Positions 35,688-43,726 of a stretch of DNA of 64,000 nt are shown here, in pieces. Each line of letters starts with the position of its first letter. Within the stretch, counting starts at the first letter, position 1. The notes under the pieces are model-generated. The model did no database searches. It was not told the DNA's origin and saw nothing but the letters and a program-made list of their open reading frames with translations. The position numbers were made by a program, and so were the translations under genes. The stretch comes from a methanogenic archaeon ISO4-H5 (GTDB lineage: Archaea; Thermoplasmatota; Thermoplasmata; Methanomassiliicoccales; Methanomethylophilaceae), in contig CP014214.1 in the NCBI GenBank assembly GCA_001560915.1, positions 620,001 through 684,000 of the forward strand. Reading direction: 5' to 3'.

Positions 35688-35999
35688 TCAGTGATAAGGC
35701 GGGTTAGATCTTAGATAAGTCAGGAAACCTTCGACATCTCTTTCGGTAAGGGTCCCGACATAGTCCTTAAAATCGGATTCTCTGAGAATGACAAGCCGGT
35801 CCGTACGTATGACAGAGGGTTTTCTTAGCCCTGCCTTTTCCCAGTCCTTTATCACGTATCCTTCCCTTTCGGTCTTTGAGGTGAGTTGCAGAATAGAATA
35901 TGAAACGGAATCGACAACAATCACCGGCCGGGGTTTGCTTTGGGTGCCCTCCTCGAACCATACGTCAGCGGACCAAATCTGAAGATTCTCAATAATCAT
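35688..35999 (-). CDS. MazF/PemK-family toxin
   Basis: 103-residue toxin of the MazF/PemK endoribonuclease fold. SADVWFEEGTQSKPRPVIVV is the conserved opening (W..d.....GhE....RPvlVl), and VIRTDRLVILRESDF corresponds to the later strand. It overlaps the small upstream gene by 11 bp, the usual antitoxin-toxin arrangement. Acts in the cytosol by cutting RNA if active. Confidence 0.75.
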   Translation of the reverse strand: MIIENLQIWSADVWFEEGTQSKPRPVIVVDSVSYSILQLTSKTEREGYVIKDWEKAGLRKPSVIRTDRLVILRESDFKDYVGTLTERDVEGFLTYLRSNPPYH

Positions 36000-36150
36000 C
36001 TTCGTCCTCGTCTGCCGGAAGAATCAGGTGACCCTGTTCGTCATGATAGCCTACTACCGGGACTCCTGCAAGGAGGGTCATAATCTCTGCTGCCGCTTCG
36101 TCACGTTGCTGTTTCGATGCGATTTTCTCTCCGCTTGCTAAAACTTCCAT
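35989..36150 (-). CDS. Putative antitoxin of the MazF-like toxin
   Basis: 53 residues, beginning MEVLASGEKIASKQQRDEAA and ending in an acidic tail (ADEDEDDY). The short helical, acidic protein encoded upstream of and overlapping a MazF toxin fits an antitoxin. It has no recognisable DNA-binding domain, so its repressor role is unclear. GGGAG lies before the ATG, and AT-rich TATATAAATC (36185-36194, minus strand) could be the promoter. Confidence 0.6.
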   Translation of the reverse strand: MEVLASGEKIASKQQRDEAAAEIMTLLAGVPVVGYHDEQGHLILPADEDEDDY

Positions 36151-36420
36151 ATTACTCCCTCCGTTGTGTTATATGCGAAACCGATTTATATACTATACCG
36201 AGAGGTCTGAGCGAACCATTCTACATAATCAAGAATGGGTACGGTTCCAGGGCACTCATAAAATCGAGACCTACAACCGCATGAAAGAGATTCTGCTGAC
36301 CATTAACAAGACGATGCGTTTCAGAGGTCTGAGACCGATGCACTGATGATTTTTCGGAAGATATATGTATCCAACTAAAATTGAACGGCGAACATAACGC
36401 CGCAAATCAACAAAAATCAG

Positions 36421-36442
36421 AGGATGGCCTGACGGCCATCCT
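36421..36442 (-). terminator. Terminator of thiDN
   Basis: AGGATGGCC and GGCCATCCT form a nine-pair stem around TGAC; on the minus strand it is followed by CTGATTTTTG. Confidence 0.75.
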
Positions 36443-36444
36443 CC

Positions 36445-37740
36445 TCAGAAGATCCTGTTGAACTTCGAAATAACATCTCTGGGATATTTGCCGAAGATGT
36501 TTACCTTGGGGTTCTTGCTCTCGAGGTCGTAGATCACGTCAGGGAACTTCTCGCAGCTGTCGAGGGTGTTCCTGAGGGATTTGGAGACCGATTCCCCGGT
36601 AACCCTCTTGATGGGGACGACTTCCAGACCTGCGTTCCTGAAGTCGCGGGGAAGGTCTTTATCGGCTCCGATCTCCAGGACGCACCTGATCTCGGGATTG
36701 GTCTTCATGATCTCCATCAGCACGTAGGAGAGGTGTTCGGCGGCTCCGTACTTCACGGGTCCGCCCTTCTTCACATTGCCGTTGTGGACGGTCATGCGTT
36801 TCTCTACAGCACCGATCTCCTCCGGGCCCCTGGCGTTCTTCTTGGCGAAGGCGAGGTTCATACCCGCTTTCGGAACAAGTTCCAGGGGGACGGTGGCTGC
36901 CAATTCATCAACAGCAGCGTCGAGCTCGCGTATGATGTCCACCTTGGCGGAATCCTCCTTCTTGGTGAGCCTGACGTTGGGGTTGACGGTGGGTACCCCC
37001 TGCCCGATCCTGTACTGGGTCTCGATGGACTTCTGGATCATCTTCCTCGATTCGTTCACCGAGGTGACGAGATCCAAGCCGTTGGCCATGTTCGCCGTTA
37101 TGAAGGCGGACAGGGTGCATCCGGAACCGTGGCCCGCCTCCACGGGCAGGCGGGGGTTCACTATGGGGGTTATGTCAGCCGAAAGGTAGAGATAGTCGGT
37201 GACCTGGTCGCCGGCTATGTGCCCTCCTTTCAGCAGCACGGAGCAGCCCTCCTTGCCGAGGATCTCGCAGGCATAGGCTGCGTCGTCCTCGTTCCTGATC
37301 TTCAGGCCGGTGAGCTTCTCCGCTTCGTGTTTGTTGGGAGTCACGAGCTCGCATACGGGAATGAGTTTCTCCTTCAGCGCACGTACGAACGTGTTGTCGT
37401 AGAGCCTGTCGCCGACGGTGGCGACCATGACAGGATCGACGATGAGGGGAACGTCGTGTTCCTCCAGGGCGTCGGCTACGACGCCGACGATCTCGGCGCT
37501 GTATAGCATACCGGTTTTGACTGCTTTTACATCACAGTCTTTGAGTACGGCATCCAATTGTGCCTGTACCGAATCCGCCGGCATAGGATAGATATCGCTG
37601 ACGCTGCAGGTGTTCTGCGCGGTGACAGCGGTGATGACGGTGGCCGCGTGGACTCCCAGTGCGTTCATGGCCTTGATATCCGCCTGGATACCTGCGCCTC
37701 CGCACGAGTCCGAACCGGCCACGGTAAGAGCGGTTCTCAT
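36445..37740 (-). CDS. thiDN: Bifunctional HMP-phosphate kinase / thiamine-phosphate synthase (ThiD-ThiN)
   Basis: 431 residues in two domains. Residues 1-255 are ThiD, phosphorylating hydroxymethylpyrimidine and its phosphate: [37 protein letters not shown] and [12 protein letters not shown]. Residues from about 265 are ThiN, the archaeal thiamine-phosphate synthase: [28 protein letters not shown] (read [12 protein letters not shown] then [11 protein letters not shown]) and [13 protein letters not shown]. With ThiE at 31.4 kb it duplicates the final condensation. TATA at about 37762 leaves almost no leader; no thiamine riboswitch is visible. Confidence 0.92.
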   Translation of the reverse strand: MRTALTVAGSDSCGGAGIQADIKAMNALGVHAATVITAVTAQNTCSVSDIYPMPADSVQAQLDAVLKDCDVKAVKTGMLYSAEIVGVVADALEEHDVPLIVDPVMVATVGDRLYDNTFVRALKEKLIPVCELVTPNKHEAEKLTGLKIRNEDDAAYACEILGKEGCSVLLKGGHIAGDQVTDYLYLSADITPIVNPRLPVEAGHGSGCTLSAFITANMANGLDLVTSVNESRKMIQKSIETQYRIGQGVPTVNPNVRLTKKEDSAKVDIIRELDAAVDELAATVPLELVPKAGMNLAFAKKNARGPEEIGAVEKRMTVHNGNVKKGGPVKYGAAEHLSYVLMEIMKTNPEIRCVLEIGADKDLPRDFRNAGLEVVPIKRVTGESVSKSLRNTLDSCEKFPDVIYDLESKNPKVNIFGKYPRDVISKFNRIF

Positions 37741-37829
37741 CGGAGGCGGTTATGTTGCCCACCTATATAATCGAAAGAGGAGGACCGACTAACAGTATCT
37801 ATTTAATCGATGTCGGATATCCAGAAACG

Positions 37830-38204
37830 ATGGCAAAATCCAGCGTTCATTTCATTCTCAAAGGCCGGAGCGACTACAAGGATCTGGCCCCCGTGTTCAA
37901 GGACATCATGCAGAACGTCCTGGAGAATGCAGACCAGGTCCCCGAGGAAGAGGAGTTCACCATGATCCTCCATCTGAATCTGGACGATCTGGAGCAGAAC
38001 CGTAAGCCCGAGGGATACATCCGCAAGGCGAGGGTCAGGATTGTGTTCCCCCTGGACAGGAAGGAGTTCTACGTCCAGAGCTACAGTCCCAAGGTGGTCA
38101 ATCTCTCGAAGATCAGGGAGGATGTCTCTGCCATTCTGAATAACGGCGGGATTTCTTTTGATGTCACCGAGGACGATGACATCAAGTTCGATCTGAAGAA
38201 CTGA
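37830..38204 (+). CDS. Hypothetical cytosolic protein
   Basis: 124 residues beginning MAKSSVHFILKGRSDYKDL. No signal, span or cysteine cluster. The layout alternates strands and helices with acidic stretches (VPEEEEFTMIL, FDVTEDDDIKFD). Possibly leaderless, since CTATTTAATC lies 25-35 bp upstream of the ATG. It diverges from thiDN, shares no recognisable family, and is followed by a GCGGC/GCCGC hairpin (38218-38231). I do not assign a function. Confidence 0.55.
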   Translation: MAKSSVHFILKGRSDYKDLAPVFKDIMQNVLENADQVPEEEEFTMILHLNLDDLEQNRKPEGYIRKARVRIVFPLDRKEFYVQSYSPKVVNLSKIREDVSAILNNGGISFDVTEDDDIKFDLKN

Positions 38205-38217
38205 TAAAACTACAATT

Positions 38218-38237
38218 GCGGCGGAAGCCGCATCTTT
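38218..38237 (+). terminator. Hairpin after the 124-residue hypothetical gene
   Basis: GCGGC (38218-38222) and GCCGC (38227-38231) followed by ATCTTTC. Confidence 0.5.
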
Positions 38238-38262
38238 CTCACATAAATTATTAAAAAACAAA

Positions 38263-38302
38263 GGTCCGTAGGTGAGGGTCCCATCCCCTCTGACCTACGG
38301 CC
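38263..38302. other. Strong isolated hairpin, candidate small RNA
   Basis: CCGTAGGT (38266-38273) pairs with ACCTACGG (38293-38300), and inside it GAGGG pairs with CCCTC. AT-rich sequence upstream (ATAAATTATTAAAA, 38243-38256) could be a promoter, and a short T run (38354-38357) could end a transcript of about 100 nt. It resembles no tRNA, SRP or RNase P motif that I can identify. Confidence 0.35.
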
Positions 38303-38384
38303 GATGCGAACAGAAAACTGGATTGGATGTGGAGGATGTGTTTCCTGCTTGCAATTTTAGATATGCGTTCATGGTTTATAAATG

Positions 38385-38407
38385 TTTGCTAATAGTATTT
38401 TAGCAAA
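38385..38407. repeat. Inverted repeat
   Basis: TTTGCTA (38385-38391) and TAGCAAA (38401-38407) flank a 9-nt AT-rich loop, just after a TATA-like TTTATAAA (38375-38382). It could be an operator or a weak hairpin. Confidence 0.35.
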
Positions 38408-38604
38408 TAAATTCGGAGGTATTTCGAGACAGACCCAGCATTGGATTTTGATTGGGTATGAGAGCTACAAAAACCAATGAGATCTCGAAGAAAAATCGAG
38501 GCTGTCCGGCGGTAATGGGCGCGTGCTAGATTCGGGAAACCGATGTGATGCGGAACTTCGTTCGCATCACCTGCATTCGGTTCGGAGAACGGGTTAGAGA
38601 AGAT

Positions 38605-38636
38605 TGTCTACATGTAGTCGAGACATTGCTTAAATA
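38605..38636 (+). promoter_or_regulatory. Promoter element shared with the surface-protein operon (copy 1)
   Basis: TGTCTACAT, three variable bases, GTCGAGACAT, one variable base, GCTTAAATA. It matches 41280-41311 at 29 of 32 positions. TGTCT...AGACA is a short inverted repeat, and TTAAATA lies where a TATA box would. Transcription would enter the structured stretch 38657-38739 and could continue toward the AAA gene at 38922. Confidence 0.6.
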
Positions 38637-38649
38637 CGGAGAAAACAAG

Positions 38650-38832
38650 GTGCGCGTAAGAAGAATCCGTTCTTATGGGTTCGACTTAGGGACATACATC
38701 GGGCACGGGAGACCCTCCTCCGGGAGGTGGCTGCCCGATGATGATCCTGTATTTTCGGCAATGAGTTCAATCACTTCGAATCTGTTTGGGAATCTATCGT
38801 TCAACATCGGGGTGTCCGAGGTTAACTTCTAA
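38650..38832 (+). other. Structured transcribed region with a doubtful small ORF
   Basis: Downstream of the shared promoter element lie a TAAGAA/TTCTTA hairpin (38657-38675) and a larger one with ATCGGGCA (38698-38705) pairing with TGCCCGAT (38732-38739) and an inner CCTCC/GGAGG stem. A GTG-start frame of 60 codons (38650-38832) also spans it, but codon use is poor and no ribosome site precedes it. I favour a structured leader or small RNA. Confidence 0.35.
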
Positions 38833-38879
38833 ACCGTTTGTAGATGGCTAATCTCAATTATTATGATATTAACAGTTAA

Positions 38880-38902
38880 ATATGATACAAATTATATCAT
38901 AT
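38880..38902 (+). promoter_or_regulatory. Palindrome over the promoter of the AAA/TOPRIM pair
   Basis: ATATGATA (38880-38887) and TATCATAT (38895-38902), 7 bp apart, overlap the AT-rich TATA region 20-40 bp before the ATG at 38922. Binding of a repressor here would block the preinitiation complex. Confidence 0.45.
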
Positions 38903-38921
38903 CTAAGAGTTAAGTGAGAAT

Positions 38922-40295
38922 ATGGCCACCATTAAGAAAATCACACTCGACAACTTCAAATCCTTCGGCCATCTGGAATTCGATCTTACCGAGGGAAAGA
39001 AGACGTTGCCTTATGCATTCATTTATGGAGAGAACGGTTCTGGGAAGACCAATCTCTTGGAATCATTCAGTTTCCTGAAGAAATCCCAGCTCACTCTTGC
39101 ACGCGAACCTAAGTCATATAACAAGGAGAAGGAGCTGGTTGATACTTTTGGAAAGCTCCTTGATATGATGAAACATGACAGCGAGAACGATAATCTCAAA
39201 CAATCCGTCATGGATTTGCTTGTCCCCAAGGATTTGCCCTACCTTACCTCTCAGTACAGGATGATTGGAAGCGAGGATGGCATGGGAATAGGTATAACGC
39301 TGGACATCGATGGTCATGATGCCACATATTCCATGGCATTCGACAGTAACAATAATCTGGAGCAGGAGGTACTGAGATACCTCGCGAACGAACGGACTAC
39401 TGACCTTTTTAATTTACACTTCACAGACGGAGAGATAATGGCAGTATTCAGCTCCACTTTCTTCAAAGATGACGAATATGAGAAGTACATAAAAGAATCA
39501 GTAAAGAAATACTGGGGGAAGCACTCGTTTCTCTCTATAATGAATTATGAACGGATTAAGAACAATTATGATTTCATGATGAATTCCGTAATGAGCAATC
39601 TATTCGCATTCATGGATTCACTTAACGAAATTAGGACTGAATCCGGACCCATCGGAGAAATTCTCTGCAGAGTCGATAGCATAAAGTATAATCCTCTGTC
39701 AGGAACCGTTCAGAAGGATCATCTGAACGAACTCAGAAACTACGAAACCGCGCTCAATAAAGCATTCACAAGGATATATTCGGATGTACGCAAGGTACAC
39801 TTTAAGACCAAGGAGGTTGGAGAGGATACATTTGAGTACACCCTGTATTTCGTCAGACATATTCACGAGAAGGACCGGGAAGTTCCTGCATCCCAGGAAT
39901 CCAGCGGAACCCGTAAACTACTCAGCATATTCCCCTTCCTTCTGGATTGTGCGGCTGGAAGGACAGTGATGATAGACGAGATGGATTCGGGAATCCACGA
40001 TAAACTGGTGTTCGACCTCATAACGGAGATTCTGAGCGAGATTAAAGGGCAGCTCATCATCACTACTCATAATACTTCCCTACTGAAGATTCTGGAACCC
40101 AAATGCGCGTTCATAATCAATGTTGACCTGAATGGAGAGAGGGGAATCCGCAGTATCAGTAAAATCCTCAGGACGCAGAAGAACCACAACAACCAGGACA
40201 GGTATCTAAAGGGGCTGCTCGACGGAGTCCCCTACATGGGCTCCCTGGATCTGGACGAAATCGCCGATTCGTATTACAATACGGAGGCACAATGA
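38922..40295 (+). CDS. AAA-family ATPase of an overcoming-lysogenisation/AbiL-like type
   Basis: 457-residue ABC/SMC-like ATPase. It opens with ITLDNFKSFGHLEFDL, Walker A GENGSGKTNLLE (about 37-48), a helical middle part, then QESSGTRKLLSIFPFLLDCAAG (signature-like: SSGTRKLLSIF), Walker B TVMIDEMDSGIH and the H-loop IITTHNTSLL. This is the arrangement of RloA, AbiLi and AriA-type ATPases, which pair with a nuclease. The downstream gene overlaps it by 4 bp (ATGA). A likely role is phage sensing; that is inference from family and partner. Confidence 0.8.
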   Translation: MATIKKITLDNFKSFGHLEFDLTEGKKTLPYAFIYGENGSGKTNLLESFSFLKKSQLTLAREPKSYNKEKELVDTFGKLLDMMKHDSENDNLKQSVMDLLVPKDLPYLTSQYRMIGSEDGMGIGITLDIDGHDATYSMAFDSNNNLEQEVLRYLANERTTDLFNLHFTDGEIMAVFSSTFFKDDEYEKYIKESVKKYWGKHSFLSIMNYERIKNNYDFMMNSVMSNLFAFMDSLNEIRTESGPIGEILCRVDSIKYNPLSGTVQKDHLNELRNYETALNKAFTRIYSDVRKVHFKTKEVGEDTFEYTLYFVRHIHEKDREVPASQESSGTRKLLSIFPFLLDCAAGRTVMIDEMDSGIHDKLVFDLITEILSEIKGQLIITTHNTSLLKILEPKCAFIINVDLNGERGIRSISKILRTQKNHNNQDRYLKGLLDGVPYMGSLDLDEIADSYYNTEAQ

Positions 40296-40882
40296 GCCGT
40301 AAGGATATCGTCGTGATACCCCACGGTGCTTCTGAGAGGATAATCGTCAACGCAATGAAGAACGCGCTCAGGATGCCAATTTACCTGTTCGATCCGTTCA
40401 AAGGGAAGCGTGACATCGCTATAGGCAATATCGCCGAGGTCATGGAAGCCTACGGTTTCAGTGACGAGAAGGCCCTGCACAAGGTGCTTCCCGATCTCAA
40501 ATACGCTTCCAAGGGCAGTGTCAGGATGAATGATCTCGTGATTTTTCCGATATTGGATGTGGATTCTTATAAGAAAGAGAAAAAGTCATACGTTACAGGA
40601 AATCTATTCAGGGACAGTCCGTTCAGAGACCGTATTCACCCGATAGTCAACGATACCGACTTGGATACCGTGCTGATAAGTCTGGGGTACCCTATCAGTA
40701 CCGCTGGAGCCAACAAGACTGCCACTTACCACTCGGTTTTTGATCCGATGATGGCTCAGGAGTATATCCAATTGAGTAAGGATATCAAAACCATTCCGGA
40801 ACAATCCAACCTTGACGTGTTCATCGATTATTGTCTCAGCCAAAAGCCCGAGTATCAGGGGAAGATATTACCTCCGTTTTGA
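40292..40882 (+). CDS. TOPRIM/RloB-like partner protein
   Basis: 196 residues. VVIPHGASERIIVNAM near the start places a conserved glutamate after the first strand, and VIFPILDVDSYKKE supplies the DxD pair, the pattern of TOPRIM nucleases (E...DxD) including RloB and AriB-like proteins. It is translationally coupled to the ATPase. Expected to be the effector that cleaves RNA or DNA once released or activated; the target is unknown. Sequence is too diverged to name a specific known system. Confidence 0.6.
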   Translation: MSRKDIVVIPHGASERIIVNAMKNALRMPIYLFDPFKGKRDIAIGNIAEVMEAYGFSDEKALHKVLPDLKYASKGSVRMNDLVIFPILDVDSYKKEKKSYVTGNLFRDSPFRDRIHPIVNDTDLDTVLISLGYPISTAGANKTATYHSVFDPMMAQEYIQLSKDIKTIPEQSNLDVFIDYCLSQKPEYQGKILPPF

Positions 40883-41279
40883 TTCTTGTTCTTGCATCAC
40901 TCTCAGTTTTCCTCAGATCGTTTGTTCCTTCGAGAGATTATCAGCGGAGGGAGTCGCTATATCTATCGGGAATCAGAATGAAACGAATTGGGATTCCTTG
41001 TGCATCTCTTGAAGAGACTGTGATTGGAATAGTTCCCCGATTTGCAACCGCCATCTAGAGATGAACACAATCGAGAAAACGGAGTTTTTCGGGCCCGTTT
41101 TTGATAGTTTTAGTGTAGAGATTCGGATCATACGATGAGGTCGGTTCTCCACTCACTCTTGGCCGATTCCATGCCCGATTTCATGGCGGAAAACACTGAT
41201 TTTCGTGGATGGATTGCAAGTCGCCTGTAAAAGGCTCAAAAATAACGGTATTTTCGGATTGTTAAATGGATAGGATACC
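40883..41279. other. Intergenic stretch without a supported gene
   Basis: About 400 bp, AT-richer than the surrounding genes, with short open frames of no coding quality. Some sequence (40883-41055) could be the remnant of a small gene. The only clear structure is a T-rich part (GGAGTTTTTCGGGCCCGTTTTTG, in two pieces GGAGTTTTTCGG and GCCCGTTTTTG, 41079-41105) that may end the defence operon. Confidence 0.4.
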
Positions 41280-41311
41280 TGTCTACATTTTGTCGAGACA
41301 TAGCTTAAATA
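41280..41311 (+). promoter_or_regulatory. Promoter element shared with the defence region (copy 2)
   Basis: TGTCTACAT, TTT, GTCGAGACAT, A, GCTTAAATA; 29 of 32 bases match 38605-38636. A start about 25 bp past TTAAATA gives a leader of about 90 nt before 41425. The leader contains a palindromic GGAACCTAGGTTCC (41370-41383) and ends in AAAAGGAGGTAAAAGAA, a strong ribosome binding site. Confidence 0.6.
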
Positions 41312-41424
41312 TCCTCAAATCGAGACGTCAATTAGGTCGCAGACGTTCCTAAACCGCAGAAATGCAAGGAACCTAGGTTCCGGCGGAGCGCCGTTGCGAG
41401 CTCTTCCAAAAGGAGGTAAAAGAA

Positions 41425-42105
41425 ATGCAAAACAAGAAAGTCACGATGCTCGCAGCTGTGCTCGCAGTCACGATCATCGCAATGGCTGGTGTTGGTTACG
41501 CACTTACTTACACTGCAACCACTACCAACACTGGGAACACCATGGGTAATACCTACATCAAGTTGACTCAGGATGAAGCTGCAGCATACGATGGAGAATT
41601 CCTGACCAAGCTCTATTTCGACACAGAGAATACTGCTGAAGATGCAACAACCTACAAACCTGTCTACACTCACATAGCTACGACGACTGAGGGACAACAG
41701 TTCACTATCGGTGCTGAGAAGACAGATAATAATGTTGCATTGGTTTCTAACAAACTCGGACTCAATATCATCCCTACGAACACCGGAGAACAGTCTGTGA
41801 CCCTGGATGTTACTGTTACTAACTTCCATCCCGAGAATAAGGGCTTGAAGTACACTATGGTCCTCTCTTCGAATTATACTGATGATAAAACGGCCTTTAA
41901 GGCGGACAAGATTGCATACTTCACTGATGGCAAGTGGTCGTTCACTGGAATTGATCTCAACGATGCAACGGTTAGTTACACCGTATTGCTGTTTGTGTCT
42001 GCTAACGGTGTGCCTAATGGCGAGACCGGTTTCGCAGCATTGGACGCTGTTGGGGACGCTCAGAACAAATTCACCTTCACAGTTACAGCAAACACTGGTG
42101 CATAA
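41425..42105 (+). CDS. Secreted protein with TasA/camelysin-like N-terminus, surface operon gene 1
   Basis: 226 residues. A signal or pilin-like hydrophobic segment (residues 6-26) leads into GVGYALTYTATTTNTGNT, a pattern shared with the proteins at 43037 and 49033. The rest is beta-rich and poor in Cys (no cysteine), with many Thr, Asn and Asp, as expected for an extracellular subunit. No C-terminal anchor. The exceptionally good ribosome site and the hairpin that follows the gene suggest higher expression than later genes. TasA-like fibre formation is a hypothesis. Confidence 0.6.
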   Translation: MQNKKVTMLAAVLAVTIIAMAGVGYALTYTATTTNTGNTMGNTYIKLTQDEAAAYDGEFLTKLYFDTENTAEDATTYKPVYTHIATTTEGQQFTIGAEKTDNNVALVSNKLGLNIIPTNTGEQSVTLDVTVTNFHPENKGLKYTMVLSSNYTDDKTAFKADKIAYFTDGKWSFTGIDLNDATVSYTVLLFVSANGVPNGETGFAALDAVGDAQNKFTFTVTANTGA

Positions 42106-42140
42106 TCCTAGTACGTTGTTAACCGATTTATGAAACATCT

Positions 42141-42165
42141 TCCCCCCGTTTAAACAACGGGGGGA
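42141..42165 (+). terminator. Hairpin between surface operon genes 1 and 2
   Basis: TCCCCCCGTT (42141-42150) pairs with AACGGGGGGA (42156-42165) around TAAAC. No T tract follows, so it may be a partial terminator or RNA-stabilising structure. Confidence 0.6.
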
Positions 42166-42183
42166 TTCCTATGTGGTGATAAT

Positions 42184-43050
42184 ATGAAGGGGATAGCGAA
42201 GCTTACGTTTGTGGTATTCTTCCTCATATTCGCCATTACTCTGCCGAGCGAGTCGGATGCAGAAACAATCTCTGATTCGTTCTCGATCAAACTTACCGAT
42301 TCTGAGGGAAACGATCTCAGCGATCCTATGTTCGGAGATGTCACAATATTCTTCGATACATACAACACAGAATACGGTACAATCTACAAGTTGAAGGCCA
42401 TGCTCTCGATTAAGACGGTTCCCGCCAACATCCTGATAACCTCGACCGGAGGTCTGTTCAAACTAGCGGTCGCCGCAACCGGCGTGGAGGGTTCGTTAGT
42501 CGAAGAAACCGGTCTGCGGTTCACCCTCACGAACGGAGAGGACACCTTCAACGCCGATCTCAAGAAATCCAATAACTATTCCACGGACTTCAGGAACGGT
42601 GCAAATATCGCCACCCTGAATCCTAACACGAATTACTGTGTATCCGCTTCCCTGATCGATGCTTATGATAAGGACGTCGCACCCGGGGATATGAAGGATG
42701 CGAAGATCACCTTCCAAGCCATCGTCGCCGATGGAATTCACCAGGTGATGTTCGTCTCCGAGGATAACACTGTTGAATCCTACATGGCGTTCGACAACTA
42801 CGTCATCGAGAAGGTACCGACCGTCTCCCGCGGAGGATACACATTCAAGGGATGGTTCACCCCTGACGGAAAGGAAATCACCGACGGATATGTGATTTCT
42901 AAGAACGAGGGCGACATCATCGCGTTCGCCCAATGGGAAAAGAACGACGACAGCATGATACTCTATCTCGGTATCGGAGGCAGCAGCCTAGCTGCACTGC
43001 TGCTGCTCCTGCTGTTCCTGAAGAGGAGGAAGGACGATGCAGAGTCATGA
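42184..43050 (+). CDS. Membrane-anchored surface protein with one InlB-type repeat
   Basis: 288 residues. Signal peptide ends near LPSESDAET. A beta-rich middle is followed by an InlB B-repeat (about 215-260: SRGGYTFKGWFTPDGKEI, then GDIIAFAQWEKND), a C-terminal span (LYLGIGGSSLAALLLLLLF) and a basic tail (LKRRKDDAES). The InlB repeat is a small beta domain used in adhesins. It overlaps the next gene by 14 bp. Confidence 0.78.
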   Translation: MKGIAKLTFVVFFLIFAITLPSESDAETISDSFSIKLTDSEGNDLSDPMFGDVTIFFDTYNTEYGTIYKLKAMLSIKTVPANILITSTGGLFKLAVAATGVEGSLVEETGLRFTLTNGEDTFNADLKKSNNYSTDFRNGANIATLNPNTNYCVSASLIDAYDKDVAPGDMKDAKITFQAIVADGIHQVMFVSEDNTVESYMAFDNYVIEKVPTVSRGGYTFKGWFTPDGKEITDGYVISKNEGDIIAFAQWEKNDDSMILYLGIGGSSLAALLLLLLFLKRRKDDAES

Positions 43051-43627
43051 GACACTCACTATACTCTCCGTAGCCATCGTTGTGTCGATGGCTTTCGTCG
43101 GTGTGGGTTACGGTCTCGAATACTCCGGATCCTCCCTCAACTCGGATAACTCCCTGAACGTCACGTACATGAAGTTCAAACTGAACGACGAGGACACCTG
43201 TACGTTCGTGTTTGATGACATAACCTACTACCGTGACCGTGCGGTCGATGGTACCGTGACATACAAGTACACAAGCACTGAATCCGCACCAATGAAACTC
43301 TGGATCGAAGGCACGGGGGCTATGGGTGTGGACACCACTGCCCAAGTAAAGCTGGCGGAGGCACAGAGCGTCGCCGATATTTCATTAAAGATTTACAGTG
43401 ACGAAACATGCACAGTCATGATGGGGGAAATCCCCCTTAACAATACCTATGCTACCATTCCTGTCGATCTGAAGACCTCTGTGGGTGATGATTCGGTATA
43501 TTGGTGCAAGATTAACGTGCAGTTAAAGGATGTAATCTTGGAGGGTGCCGAGGACGTAGTTGCACAGCCGTCCGGGACACTGACATTCGACGTGGTATTC
43601 AACGCAACGGCGGAGGCCACTGCGTAA
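43037..43627 (+). CDS. Secreted protein related to surface operon gene 1
   Basis: 196 residues. Hydrophobic N-terminal segment (about 8-25), then GVGYGLEYSGSSLNSDNSLN, matching the ALTYTATTTNTGNT pattern of the 41425 product. Three cysteines (DTCTFVF, ETCTVMM, YWCKINV) could form disulfides. No C-terminal anchor. Function unknown; likely a minor subunit of the same surface structure. Confidence 0.6.
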   Translation: MQSHETLTILSVAIVVSMAFVGVGYGLEYSGSSLNSDNSLNVTYMKFKLNDEDTCTFVFDDITYYRDRAVDGTVTYKYTSTESAPMKLWIEGTGAMGVDTTAQVKLAEAQSVADISLKIYSDETCTVMMGEIPLNNTYATIPVDLKTSVGDDSVYWCKINVQLKDVILEGAEDVVAQPSGTLTFDVVFNATAEATA

Positions 43628-43726
43628 ACACCGTTTAATAGCAGAATACGATAAAAAGAGATATTCAGGAATATAAAAACGAACATTCCTGAGGAAAGGA
43701 AACAGGAACAAGAGGAGGTAAGCAGA

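Noticed and set aside
36164-36346. 60-residue plus-strand ORF opposite the toxin-antitoxin promoter
   Set aside because: It overlaps the AT-rich promoter of the antitoxin gene, has no ribosome site and shows no recognisable features.
38640-38780. tRNA-like reading of the hairpin region (GGTTCGA present)
   Set aside because: No acceptor, anticodon and T-arm set can be folded with normal lengths.
40831-41058. Possible 75-residue ORF after the TOPRIM-like gene
   Set aside because: It starts inside the preceding gene in another frame and its codon use is unlike real genes here; at most a decayed remnant.
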